Assembly: GCA_964407665.1 (NCBI GenBank)
Contig: CAYOWK010000001.1
Span: 1-64,000 of the forward strand
Direction: 5' to 3'
DNA: 64,000 bases
DNA from: CAYOWK01 sp964407665
Lineage (GTDB): Bacteria > Pseudomonadota > Alphaproteobacteria > Caulobacterales > Hyphomonadaceae
Within the stretch, counting starts at the first letter, position 1, and every line of letters begins with the position of its first letter. Made by a program: the position numbers and the translations under genes. Positions 17,143-25,771 of the stretch are shown here, one piece after another. The notes below the pieces were generated by a model, which was not told where the DNA came from, made no database searches, and worked only from the letters and a program-made list of their open reading frames with translations.

Positions 17143-17973
17143 ATGAGCTACGTCAAGGCCGCCGGCCTCATGCTGCTGATCCATGTCGCGTTTGCCGCGG
17201 CGGGTTGGGGAATTGCAGGCCGCGACGGGGCCCTTGTGGGGACCGTCATTGCGCTTGCCTTCCACCTGATCGTGTTCTGGTATGCGGACAAGATCGTCCT
17301 GAAAATGCACAGCGCCCGGGAGGTTTCTTCGGATGACGCCTCGCCGATGATCCGCGCGTTCGTGGCCGACTGCGACAAGCTATGCATGCGCGCCAATATG
17401 CCTCGGCCGCGCACCTACATTATCGACGCGCACCAGCCCAACGCCTTCGTCGCCGGCAGGGACTCAAGCCACGCCGCAATTGCCGTTACGGATGGTCTGC
17501 TCAAAACCCTCTCGCGCGCCGAAGTGTCGGCTGTGGTGGCCCACGAACTCGCGCACGTGAAACGCGGCGATGCGCTGGCGATGGGTATCTGCGCGTCCCT
17601 TGCTGCGGTTGCATCGGCAATCCTTGGCGCGGTCGCATGGCCGCTCGGCCAGCGCAAGAACGTGAACCGACTGGTCTCGGGCCTGATCGCACGCGCCGGA
17701 CGCAGCCATTCCCGCGAATTCGAAGCGGACCGCGCCGCGGGACAGATCTGCGGCTCGCCCGTCAATCTTGCCAACGCTCTCCTAAAACTCGAGCGCCACT
17801 CAACGTCGATGCTGAACCCCGTGGCCGAGCGCAATCCGGCGATGGCGCTGATGTTTGTGGTCGATCCGCTTCAGGCCGAGCGCCGCAGGACCAGCGCGAC
17901 CCATCCGCCGACCGAGCGCCGCGTCGCCCGCCTGCATCGTCAGGCTGCCGAAATGGAAGGCCGGGAAGACTAG
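17143..17973 (+). CDS. htpX: Membrane zinc metalloprotease HtpX
   Basis: HtpX is an M48-family inner-membrane protease involved in membrane protein quality control. The 276-residue product has two N-terminal membrane segments (about residues 5-48), the zinc motif HELAH within 'VVAHELAHVKRGDAL' at about 130, two further hydrophobic segments, and the downstream Glu in 'SREFEADRAAG'. The ATG at 17143 starts the first membrane helix directly. A strong hairpin follows the stop codon. Confidence 0.95.
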   Translation: MSYVKAAGLMLLIHVAFAAAGWGIAGRDGALVGTVIALAFHLIVFWYADKIVLKMHSAREVSSDDASPMIRAFVADCDKLCMRANMPRPRTYIIDAHQPNAFVAGRDSSHAAIAVTDGLLKTLSRAEVSAVVAHELAHVKRGDALAMGICASLAAVASAILGAVAWPLGQRKNVNRLVSGLIARAGRSHSREFEADRAAGQICGSPVNLANALLKLERHSTSMLNPVAERNPAMALMFVVDPLQAERRRTSATHPPTERRVARLHRQAAEMEGRED

Positions 17974-17997
17974 GCCGGCCAGCGATCCATCCATACG

Positions 17998-18030
17998 AAC
18001 GGGGCGGCGAAAGCCGCCCCGTTGCGTTTG
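17998..18030 (+). terminator. Hairpin terminator after htpX
   Basis: A perfect 11-base stem (AACGGGGCGGC / GCCGCCCCGTT) closes a GAAA tetraloop, 24 bases after the htpX stop, and is followed by the weakly T-rich GCGTTTGTCG. This is the best intrinsic-terminator candidate I see in the housekeeping block; the poor T-tract lowers certainty. Confidence 0.7.
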
Positions 18031-18071
18031 TCGCTTGGACTTTAGCCGCTCCAGCAGGTAGGCACGCGCCG

Positions 18072-19484
18072 ATGACGCCTCCGCAAAACCCCAAGAAACC
18101 CGCAAAATCGCGTAATCGTTCGAACGGCGGCGGAGCCGATAGACCGCGCCGTCCGCGTCCGCCTGCTCCCGCTGGCGTTATGAGCCGGGTTGCTGCAGCG
18201 GAGCTTCTGCTGGCGACCGCCGAGGGCGCTGACCTCGATTCAGCGATGGGGCGCTCGACCGTTTATGGCCGCTTGGAGGGCTCCGACCGGGGCTTTGCTC
18301 GCGCAATCGCCAGCGCTGCGCTGAGGGGGCAGGGACGGATCGACTGGGCGCTTGGCGGCATGATCGACCGGCCGATCGACAAGATGGAAGCGCCTGTCAT
18401 GGCGCTGCTCCGTGCGGGCTGCGCACAGCTCTGGCTGCTGGAGGCGGCCGACTATGCTGCGGTTTCTGCAACCGTTGAGGCGGCTCGTGCCTGGGAGCCC
18501 GCCCGCCGTGGCGGCGCCCTGATCAATGCGGTCTTGCGTCGCGCCTCTCGGGAGACCGAGGCGTTCGCATCTGCGCCATCCACCTCTGTCTGGCCGGATT
18601 GGCTTGCGGCGAAACTGAAGTCGGCACTCGGCGAGGCGCGCGCCAACGCGATGGCGGAACTGCAGCTTGCGGAGCCGCCGCTGGACCTGTCCTTCAAGAC
18701 GTTGTCCGCTGCGGAGAGTTTCGCTGACCGTCTGGGCACCGAACTCCTGCCATGCGGCTCCGTGAGGCTGCCATCGGGTGTCCCGGTCCGCGAACTCCCG
18801 GGGTACGAGACAGGCGATTGGTGGGTTCAGGACGCAGGGGCTAGCCTTGCGGCGAGACTGCTGGGCGAAATCCGCGGACGAACTATCGCGGACTTGTGCG
18901 CTGCGCCAGGCGGGAAGGCCCTCCAGCTTGCTGCGGGGCAGCCGTCCGTTCTGTACGCGGTCGATGTGTCGGCTCAGCGCCTCGTCCAGTTGCGCGACAA
19001 CCAGTCCCGCACGCATCTCGCCATGCAGATCGTTGAAGCGGATGCTTCCCGATGGCGTCCTGACGCCCCTCTGGACGCCATCCTTCTCGACGCTCCGTGT
19101 TCAGCGCTCGGCGTACTCCGCCGCCATCCTGAAGGCGCCTGGCGACGAGACCCCAAGGACCTGGCCAGGTTTCCAGCCATCCAGACCCGTCTTCTGAGTT
19201 CCGCCCGCGACATGCTGAAAACGGGCGGAACGCTCATCTATTGCGTCTGCACGCCCTCGCCGGAAGAGGGGATCGATGTCGTTGAGGCTGCCATTGCGGG
19301 CGGCGGATGGCGGCGGAAGCCGATAGAGGACGCCGAGGCGCCCGGTTTCGGCCATGCCGTAACGGCTGAGGGCGACCTCTTGACGGCGCCACCGCCTGAC
19401 ATGCGTGTCGCAAGCGACACAGATGGACCAGAAATGACTTTGTCGGATGTGTTCTACGTCGCGCGTCTTGAAAGAGCGGACTGA
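18072..19484 (+). CDS. rsmB: 16S rRNA (cytosine-967-C5)-methyltransferase RsmB
   Basis: The 470-residue protein has an N-terminal NusB-like domain (from 'AAAELLLATAEGADLD', about residues 40-160) and a C-terminal SAM-dependent m5C methyltransferase domain. SAM motif I is 'IADLCAAPGGKALQLAA'. The two catalytic cysteines are in 'DAPCSALGVLRRHPE' and 'IYCVCTPSPEEG'. The first 35 residues are basic and Pro-rich, probably disordered. The ATG at 18072 follows the htpX terminator by about 40 bases. The gene leads toward rpe as in Caulobacter relatives. Confidence 0.94.
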   Translation: MTPPQNPKKPAKSRNRSNGGGADRPRRPRPPAPAGVMSRVAAAELLLATAEGADLDSAMGRSTVYGRLEGSDRGFARAIASAALRGQGRIDWALGGMIDRPIDKMEAPVMALLRAGCAQLWLLEAADYAAVSATVEAARAWEPARRGGALINAVLRRASRETEAFASAPSTSVWPDWLAAKLKSALGEARANAMAELQLAEPPLDLSFKTLSAAESFADRLGTELLPCGSVRLPSGVPVRELPGYETGDWWVQDAGASLAARLLGEIRGRTIADLCAAPGGKALQLAAGQPSVLYAVDVSAQRLVQLRDNQSRTHLAMQIVEADASRWRPDAPLDAILLDAPCSALGVLRRHPEGAWRRDPKDLARFPAIQTRLLSSARDMLKTGGTLIYCVCTPSPEEGIDVVEAAIAGGGWRRKPIEDAEAPGFGHAVTAEGDLLTAPPPDMRVASDTDGPEMTLSDVFYVARLERAD

Positions 19485-19648
19485 GATAGCCACTCCAACG
19501 AGTGTGGAAACCGGCAGGTTAGGTCGAAAATCACAGTTTCGCCCTGAATTTGCGGTGTTCCGAACCGAAAGGGTTCATAGACCCTTGAGACGATCGACGT
19601 ACAGAAACGATGGAGCGGACGAATAGTTCGCCAGAGTCCGGAAAAAAG

Positions 19649-20176
19649 ATGAGCCGTCCCGCCTCTTTGCCCCAACAGGCCGCAGCCGCTCCCGTTGTTC
19701 GGCCGCAAAAAGCATATGCAGCCGCGTTCGCCGCCATGGCGCTTGCGCTTGCCGGTTGCGCATCGGGCCTCGGCGCCAATGACTATGAACGCGGTCAGCT
19801 TGGTCAGGTCTCGCGCGTCGAGGAAGGTCGCGTGGTCGCAAGCCGGCAGATCCAGATCGAGGGCAATCAAGGTGTCCTTGGTGGAGCTACGGGCGCCGTT
19901 GTCGGCGGCGTGGCTGGAAGCCAGGTCGGCGGCGGTAGCGAGGAGCGAGCCATCGGGGCAGTTGTTGGCGCGGTGGCTGGCGGCGTTATCGGCAATGCTG
20001 TTGGCAACGCGTCAACGAAGAAGACCGGCTATGCATATACCATCCGGTTGGCGTCGGGCGAGCTCGTCAGCATCACCCAGGGGGACGATATCGCCATTCC
20101 CAATGGTGCGCCGGTTCTTGTTGAATATGGCGCTCGCGCCCGGGTGATTCCCCAGAACGCTTCCATCGGGTACTGA
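19649..20176 (+). CDS. Glycine-zipper 2TM lipoprotein (17 kDa antigen-like)
   Basis: The product of about 175 residues has a long N-terminal region ending in the lipobox LAGC at about residue 37 (ALALAGCASG), and then a glycine-zipper segment 'GGATGAVVGGVAGSQVGGG ... VVGAVAGGVIGNAVGN' typical of the Rickettsia 17 kDa surface antigen/SlyB-like family. It ends in a small beta region. Such lipoproteins sit in the outer membrane and help envelope integrity. An in-frame ATG at 19610 would add 13 residues; neither start has a clear ribosome site. Confidence 0.87.
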   Translation: MSRPASLPQQAAAAPVVRPQKAYAAAFAAMALALAGCASGLGANDYERGQLGQVSRVEEGRVVASRQIQIEGNQGVLGGATGAVVGGVAGSQVGGGSEERAIGAVVGAVAGGVIGNAVGNASTKKTGYAYTIRLASGELVSITQGDDIAIPNGAPVLVEYGARARVIPQNASIGY

Positions 20177-20263
20177 GCTGAAATCTGGCGCTCGAGCCGG
20201 GTCTCTGCTGCGATGCGGCGCGGCGTCCTTGCGCCTGTGAAAGCTCGCTGCTAGGCGCATGTT

Positions 20264-20941
20264 ATGACCGGAATTCTTGTTTCACCGTCTATTCTTGCGG
20301 CCGATTTTGCGCGTCTGGGCGAAGAGATACGCGCTGTCGATGCGGCAGGGGCTGACATGATCCACGTCGATGTCATGGACGGGCATTTTGTGCCGAACAT
20401 AAGCATCGGCCCCGCGGTCATCGAGAAGTTGAGGCCGCACACAAGAAAACCGTTCGACGTCCATCTGATGATTCAGCCGGTGGATCTCTACCTCGAGGCA
20501 TTTGCAGCGGCCGGGGCCGATATCATAACGGCCCATCCAGAGGCGGGTCCGCACTTCCACCGCACCGTTCAGGCAATTCGCAAGCTCGGCAAGAAGGCGG
20601 GCGCTGCCCTGAACCCATCCACACAGCCGGATGTTCTGGACTATGTGCTTGAAGAGCTCGACCTGATCCTGGTGATGAGCGTCAACCCTGGGTTTGGCGG
20701 TCAGAGCTTCATCGAAAGCCAGCTTCGCAAGATAGAGACGCTTCGCCGGACGGTGGAGGCGCGCGGCCTCGCAACGATCATTGAGGTGGACGGCGGCGTG
20801 ACGCCCGCCAACTCTCAACGCGTGATTGCGGCAGGCGCCCACGCTCTCGTGGCTGGATCAGCAATCTTCGGCAAAGGCGCCGAAAACTACGCATCGGTCA
20901 TTTCGGCGCTGAGGACTATGCCTCCGGGGGCGCCCGTCTGA
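20264..20941 (+). CDS. rpe: Ribulose-phosphate 3-epimerase
   Basis: Rpe interconverts ribulose-5-phosphate and xylulose-5-phosphate in the pentose phosphate pathway. The 225-residue TIM barrel is complete: 'VSPSILAADFARLGEE' at the start, 'DMIHVDVMDGHFVPN' with metal ligands, 'DVHLMI', 'VMSVNPGFGGQSFI' and 'EVDGGVTPAN' with the catalytic aspartate. The TGA stop overlaps the ATG of the heparinase-like gene by one base, so the two are translationally coupled. Confidence 0.97.
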   Translation: MTGILVSPSILAADFARLGEEIRAVDAAGADMIHVDVMDGHFVPNISIGPAVIEKLRPHTRKPFDVHLMIQPVDLYLEAFAAAGADIITAHPEAGPHFHRTVQAIRKLGKKAGAALNPSTQPDVLDYVLEELDLILVMSVNPGFGGQSFIESQLRKIETLRRTVEARGLATIIEVDGGVTPANSQRVIAAGAHALVAGSAIFGKGAENYASVISALRTMPPGAPV

Positions 20942-22662
20942 TGGCGCAGACGCTGGAGTCCGGCTGGGAGGGCGGCGCCGACCACCGGGCCTGGCTCGAC
21001 CTTGTCGGCAAAACTGGCGAAGCGCCTGCGCACTCGGCGGTTTACCGGATGCGTCTTGCGGGTCCGGCTCCTGCGGGGTTCAAGGCGCTGCCGAAGGATC
21101 CGCGACTGCCGCTTCCTGAGCGGGGCAAGGCGATACTTTCGGGCATTTGGCGCTTTGGCTCCGCCACCGTCGAGACCCCGCCAGATCATGCGCCCTGGGG
21201 CCCGCCGTTTCCCTCCCCGCATTTTGCGGACCGGATCCACCGCTTCCACTGGCTTCGCGATGTGGCCTCGGCAGGTCAGGCGGGGGAGGCGCGCGCCCGC
21301 GCCCTGACCGCGTCATGGGTCGAGGCATTCGGCAAATGGGACGCGTTCGCCTGGCGGACCTCGGTCACAGCAGATCGTCTTATCAACATCATGTCTGCGG
21401 GCCCCTGGCTTCTTAGCGGGCTGCAGGGCGCGTGGCGGGAGGAGTTGCTCGACAGTCTGGCGAGGCAGCTGCGCCATCTGGCCGCTTCTGGCGGTGAGGA
21501 GAGCGACCCGCTATCACGATTCAGGATCGCCGTGGCGCTATGCCTTGCGGGCGCCATTCTGGATGATGGTCAGCGATACCTCGAGGATGGGCTGGCGGAA
21601 CTCGAACGGGAGTGCGCCCGCCAGATTCTGGCGGATGGCGGGCATGTTTCGCGCTCACCGCAGGCGCTGGCCGAGGCGCTGATCGACATTCATGTTGTCG
21701 AAGAAATCCTTCTGCGCCTGGGCCTTCCGGCGCCCGCCTTCCTGACTCGTCTTCAGCCCCGCATGTCTGCAATGCTGAGCTTCTTCACCCTTCCGGGCGG
21801 GACGATGCTGGCCGTCAATGGCGGCGGAGACAGCAGAAGTCTCGTGCGCGCCGCTCAGGCGCCCTATGGCGGGACGGAGGCAAAGTTCCAGTTTGCTAGG
21901 TTATCCGGTTTTCAGCGTATCCAGGCGGAAGAGCTGACATTGTACATGGACGCTGCCGGCGCGCCGGAGCGGCCCTTCGGCCCGGCAGCACACGCCGGAG
22001 CGATGGCCATCACCATTTACGACGGCCCGGATCCCATCATCTCGTCGTGCGCCGCCAATCCCGATCTCGACCCGATACTCGCGGAGGCATCACGCCGGAC
22101 AGCGGCGCACTCAGTGCTGACCCTGGATGGTTCGGATTCCGCAGTTTTCGCAGCGGATCCGCAGACCGGCGTCCGACAGCCTGCGGGGCCGGCGGGACTG
22201 TCCGTGCGGCGTCTGGAAGAGAACGACCAATACCTGCTTGAGGGGCAACACGCCGGTTGGCGCGTGCGTCACGGGCTGATCTATCGTCGGCGCCTCTATA
22301 TCGCCCGTAACGGCGGCCGCATTACGGGAGAAGACAGCCTGTTCCGGCCTGTGGCGGAGTCGGTCCCCGCAGCGCCAGGTCCAACCGCCTTTGAGATCCG
22401 TTTTCATCTCCATCCGGATGTCGAGATCGCGCCGGGCCCGGATGACCGGACTTTGTTTCTCGGGCTGCCAAATCGTCAGCGGGTGTGGCGATTCCGTTGC
22501 GAAACGGCGGTAAGTGTAGAAGACTCCCGGCATTGGGGGGGGCTGCTTGCTCAGAAAGCGAGCCAGCTTGTGATTCGGGGCAGGGCCGAACCGGAATCTG
22601 ACGGGTCACAGCCGCCGAATCGTGTGCGGTGGGCGCTGTCCCGACTTGAGCCGGCGGTCTGA
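20941..22662 (+). CDS. Heparinase II/III-family protein
   Basis: The 573-residue product matches the bacterial family with an alpha/alpha-toroid N-terminal half ('RIHRFHWLRDVA', 'WDAFAWRTSVTADRLINIMS') and a beta-rich C-terminal heparinase II/III-like domain ('HAGWRVRHGLIYRRRLYIARNGGRITGEDSLF'). Family members are polysaccharide lyases. Caulobacterales carry this copy after rpe, and its substrate is unknown. No signal peptide is evident at the chosen ATG, which overlaps the rpe stop, so a cytoplasmic or unusual secretion route is implied. Confidence 0.88.
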   Translation: MAQTLESGWEGGADHRAWLDLVGKTGEAPAHSAVYRMRLAGPAPAGFKALPKDPRLPLPERGKAILSGIWRFGSATVETPPDHAPWGPPFPSPHFADRIHRFHWLRDVASAGQAGEARARALTASWVEAFGKWDAFAWRTSVTADRLINIMSAGPWLLSGLQGAWREELLDSLARQLRHLAASGGEESDPLSRFRIAVALCLAGAILDDGQRYLEDGLAELERECARQILADGGHVSRSPQALAEALIDIHVVEEILLRLGLPAPAFLTRLQPRMSAMLSFFTLPGGTMLAVNGGGDSRSLVRAAQAPYGGTEAKFQFARLSGFQRIQAEELTLYMDAAGAPERPFGPAAHAGAMAITIYDGPDPIISSCAANPDLDPILAEASRRTAAHSVLTLDGSDSAVFAADPQTGVRQPAGPAGLSVRRLEENDQYLLEGQHAGWRVRHGLIYRRRLYIARNGGRITGEDSLFRPVAESVPAAPGPTAFEIRFHLHPDVEIAPGPDDRTLFLGLPNRQRVWRFRCETAVSVEDSRHWGGLLAQKASQLVIRGRAEPESDGSQPPNRVRWALSRLEPAV

Positions 22663-22677
22663 CCGGGGGGTGTGTAA

Positions 22678-24594
22678 GTGTTCAACTGGATGGCGTCGTC
22701 GGCGCGTCGAAGTGCAATCGAAGCCAAGTTCATCTGCTTCGGGTACGATGTAAGCGCTGGCGTTCTGGCTATGTTCGCGGCGCCGCAACTTGTCTGGGCC
22801 TTTTCCGGTCAGGCCTCGCCGAGATGGCTCGACATATTTGTAGCCGTCGCGTTTGGCGCCGCCGCAACCTTTGCGCTCTGGCTTCGGGGCGTCCACCGTC
22901 AGGTCTGGCGCCATACGTCGCTGCGCGACATCGTCCGCGTTGTTCAGGCCGTGGTCCTGGCCAATTTCCTCTCCCTGCCCATCCTGATCCTCGCAATGAC
23001 GCTGTCGAACTTTCCGCTCGTCAGCATCTACCTGCAGATCCCCATCTGGTTCGGACTGATGATGGTTGTGCGCCTGTGGACGCGGGGCCGCGCGACGGGC
23101 GATCTGACGGCAATCCTTCGCCGCGAGGCGACGTATGCCCCGCGTGCGCTGTTGCTGGGGCCAGCCGGCTCCGTCGCCGAGGCCATGCGGGCAGCGCGCA
23201 AGCTGCCATCGGGGCCCCCTATCCGGGCCATCGGCATCGTGGAAACGTCCGGCGCCTATTTCGGCCGCGACATCGAAGGCGTTCAGGTCATCGGGGGGCT
23301 GGACCAGCTGGCGACCCTTTTCGATCACTACACCGCCCGTTTCGGCGAGCTGCCCTGGATCGCCATCGCAGCGCCTCCGGAGGACCGGCAGACGATCGAG
23401 GCGGCGCTTGCTGTATCGTCCGCCCGCAAGGCGACCGTCTTGCGCATGGTTTCGCACCGGAACGCGATTCTGGAACCGATCCGTCCTGCCGATCTTCTGG
23501 CACGGCCGGAGCGGCGGCTGGACATGGCGCCCGTTGTCGGCCTGATTTCCGGCGCCCGTGTTTTCATTACGGGCGGCGGCGGCACGATTGGGGGAGAGCT
23601 CGCACGACAGTGCGCGGCGCTTGGCCCGGCCGAGCTGACCCTTTTCGACTCTTCGGAATTCAACCTGTTCGAGATCGACCAGGAACTCTCGCGCGCTTTT
23701 CCGAACGTCTTCCGCCGAGCGGTTATCGGCGATGTTCGCGACGAGTTGCGCCTTGAGCAAGCGATGGCGGAAGCGGCGCCTGATGTCGTCATCCACGCTG
23801 CGGCGCTGAAGCACGTTCCGCTGATGGAGCTCAACCCGAACGAGGCCATCCTCACCAATGTGCTGGGCGCGCGCCGCACGGCGATGATCGCAGCATCGCT
23901 GGGCGTGAAGTCGTTCACGTTCATCTCCACCGACAAGGCCGTGAACCCCAACAACGTCATGGGCGCGACCAAGCGGGCGGCTGAGCTGTTCATCCAGGCG
24001 TTCGCGCCGACAGCGCCGGACACCCGGTTCTCGCTGGTGCGCTTCGGCAATGTCCTCGGGTCCAAGGGATCTGTTTCGCCCCTGTTCGAAAAGCAGATCG
24101 CGGAGGGTGGTCCGGTCACTGTCACGCATGCGGACATGACCCGTTACTTCATGAGCGTGGAGGAGGCGAGCGCGCTGGTGCTCCAGTCGGCGGCGCTTTC
24201 GGCGCAGTCTGACAGCACCGACGCGACCCTTTACGTGCTCGACATGGGCGAACCGGTCCGCATCATGGAGCTGGCCGAGAAGATGATCCGGCTGAAGGGG
24301 CTGACGCCGGGACGTGACATCAATATCCGCGTGACCGGCCCCCGCCCCGGCGAGAAGCTGACCGAGAGCGTCTTCTACGCCAAGGAACAGGTCCAGCCGA
24401 CGAACGTCGATGGCGTTCTTGAAGTCATGCGCTCCAACTCTCCCCCTATCCGCGAGGTCCAGGCCCGTCTGGACGCCATCATCGCCTATGCAGCGCGCCG
24501 CGATCCCCAGGCGTCGCTGACGATGATGAAGGCGCTGGCGCCGGAGCTTTTCATCGACGAGCCGTGGGGCGAGACGCCTCTGACCTTCCAGTAG
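22678..24594 (+). CDS. Membrane-bound nucleoside-diphosphate-sugar dehydratase (WbpM/CapD/FlaA1-like)
   Basis: The 638-residue protein has four N-terminal membrane segments, a CoA-binding-like/Rossmann region, and a C-terminal SDR domain. The NAD loop is 'VFITGGGGTIGGELARQ' at about residue 293, the active-site region has 'STDKAVNPNNVMGATKR' (with Met in place of the usual Tyr, as in WbpM), and 'RPGEKLTE' is near the end. The family 4,6-dehydrates UDP-GlcNAc-type substrates for O-antigen or capsule precursors. GTG at 22678 is the start. It is followed by a convergent acetylation module. Confidence 0.92.
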   Translation: MFNWMASSARRSAIEAKFICFGYDVSAGVLAMFAAPQLVWAFSGQASPRWLDIFVAVAFGAAATFALWLRGVHRQVWRHTSLRDIVRVVQAVVLANFLSLPILILAMTLSNFPLVSIYLQIPIWFGLMMVVRLWTRGRATGDLTAILRREATYAPRALLLGPAGSVAEAMRAARKLPSGPPIRAIGIVETSGAYFGRDIEGVQVIGGLDQLATLFDHYTARFGELPWIAIAAPPEDRQTIEAALAVSSARKATVLRMVSHRNAILEPIRPADLLARPERRLDMAPVVGLISGARVFITGGGGTIGGELARQCAALGPAELTLFDSSEFNLFEIDQELSRAFPNVFRRAVIGDVRDELRLEQAMAEAAPDVVIHAAALKHVPLMELNPNEAILTNVLGARRTAMIAASLGVKSFTFISTDKAVNPNNVMGATKRAAELFIQAFAPTAPDTRFSLVRFGNVLGSKGSVSPLFEKQIAEGGPVTVTHADMTRYFMSVEEASALVLQSAALSAQSDSTDATLYVLDMGEPVRIMELAEKMIRLKGLTPGRDINIRVTGPRPGEKLTESVFYAKEQVQPTNVDGVLEVMRSNSPPIREVQARLDAIIAYAARRDPQASLTMMKALAPELFIDEPWGETPLTFQ

Positions 24595-24601
24595 CTGTCA
24601 C

Positions 24602-25771
24602 TCACTCCGCAGGCGCCGACACGGACAGCGCCTGCGCGTTGTCCGCCTCGCGCATCGCCGTTCCGACATCGGCGGCACGTCGTTGCGCCGACTGCAGGCG
24701 GTTGAGGAAGTCGCCCGTCACGATGGGCCGGCCGCGCGAATTGACGTGGCTGGGGTCTCCGAAATCCTCGACCGGCAGGGTCCACGTCTCGTTGAGGAGG
24801 GTGACGCCGCTGGCGGAAATCTGCGTGAGGAATTCGGCCGAGAGATCGAAGATGGAGCGGTCCAGTTTCTCGCCTGCCAGCTCACTGAGCGGCAGGACGT
24901 AGAAGTAGGTCTCGAAGCCGTGCTCGCGTCCGAGCTCGGCGATGGCGCTGACCGCGTGAATGTTGACGGGGCGGATGCCGCCTTCGAATTCGGCTTCTTC
25001 CGGGAGGCCCGGGGCGCGGTCGGCCTGGCCGTACCAGGCGTCGCCGCCGGCGGAGGTGAACAGATCGTAGCCTTCTTCGTACTCTCGGCGGTTGGCGATG
25101 GCGGCGGCGGGGCTCTCGAGCACGTTGCGCAGCGACGGGCGCAGGAGAACAAGGTCAACCAGCGTCAGGTCAGGGCCCAGAACCGAGATGGCCTTGTAGG
25201 CGATCTGGCGGGCGCGGCGGTGCTCCCAGTTCGACATCATGCCGTAGGCATGCGAGGCGCGCGATCCGGTGATGCCGTCGAAGTTGGTGGTGCGTTCAAG
25301 GATCGCGCCGGTGTCGAGCATGTGGAGATTGCCGAAGGCGAGCGCGACCGCTTTCGGGCGGACGCCGCAGTCGAGCAGACGGTCGAGCGAAGCCCAGGCC
25401 GGGAAGATCCCATAGCCGCCGACAGCCAGCTTCTCGGCGTTGACGCCGGCGTCGCGGATCATCTGCACGGAGACGCCGGCGACCGCCCGGCTGTCCCCGA
25501 GCACCAGAAGCTCGGGCGCGGCCTGATCGGCGCACATCTGTTCGATGTGGTCCTGATAGGCCTGGGCCATGCCGTATTCAGGGCCGGAGTGGAGCCAGCT
25601 TTCGTCAAGCATCGTGATGAGCGCAGCGCCCGCGACAGCCGCCGCAGCCATGGAACCGAGGAAGGCGAGGGCAGGCTTGAAGCCAGTACCCGCAGCCGCC
25701 GGAGCCTGTTCGACACTCGCCGTGTGAGCGATCACCGGCGCCGCCTCAGAACTGGAAGTAGAGGAACTCAT
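24602..25771 (-). CDS. SGNH-like membrane-anchored protein, AlgJ/AlgX-type partner of MBOAT
   Basis: The 389-residue protein has one membrane anchor at about residues 34-52 and an exported domain. The SGNH/DHHW-type residues are visible: Ser in 'LVLGDSRAVAGVS' (block I) and the Asp-His pair in 'GDPSHVNSRGR' near residue 335. Such proteins take acyl groups from an MBOAT partner and O-acetylate exopolysaccharide in the periplasm. It overlaps the MBOAT gene upstream by 26 bases. The exact polysaccharide is unknown, but a WbpM-like dehydratase ends 8 bases away on the other strand. Confidence 0.8.
   Translation of the reverse strand: MSSSTSSSEAAPVIAHTASVEQAPAAAGTGFKPALAFLGSMAAAAVAGAALITMLDESWLHSGPEYGMAQAYQDHIEQMCADQAAPELLVLGDSRAVAGVSVQMIRDAGVNAEKLAVGGYGIFPAWASLDRLLDCGVRPKAVALAFGNLHMLDTGAILERTTNFDGITGSRASHAYGMMSNWEHRRARQIAYKAISVLGPDLTLVDLVLLRPSLRNVLESPAAAIANRREYEEGYDLFTSAGGDAWYGQADRAPGLPEEAEFEGGIRPVNIHAVSAIAELGREHGFETYFYVLPLSELAGEKLDRSIFDLSAEFLTQISASGVTLLNETWTLPVEDFGDPSHVNSRGRPIVTGDFLNRLQSAQRRAADVGTAMREADNAQALSVSAPAE

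Noticed and set aside
22606..24129. 507-codon minus-strand frame opposite the dehydratase gene
   Set aside because: Antisense shadow, low-complexity Arg/Gly/Asp composition; the plus strand has intact SDR motifs.
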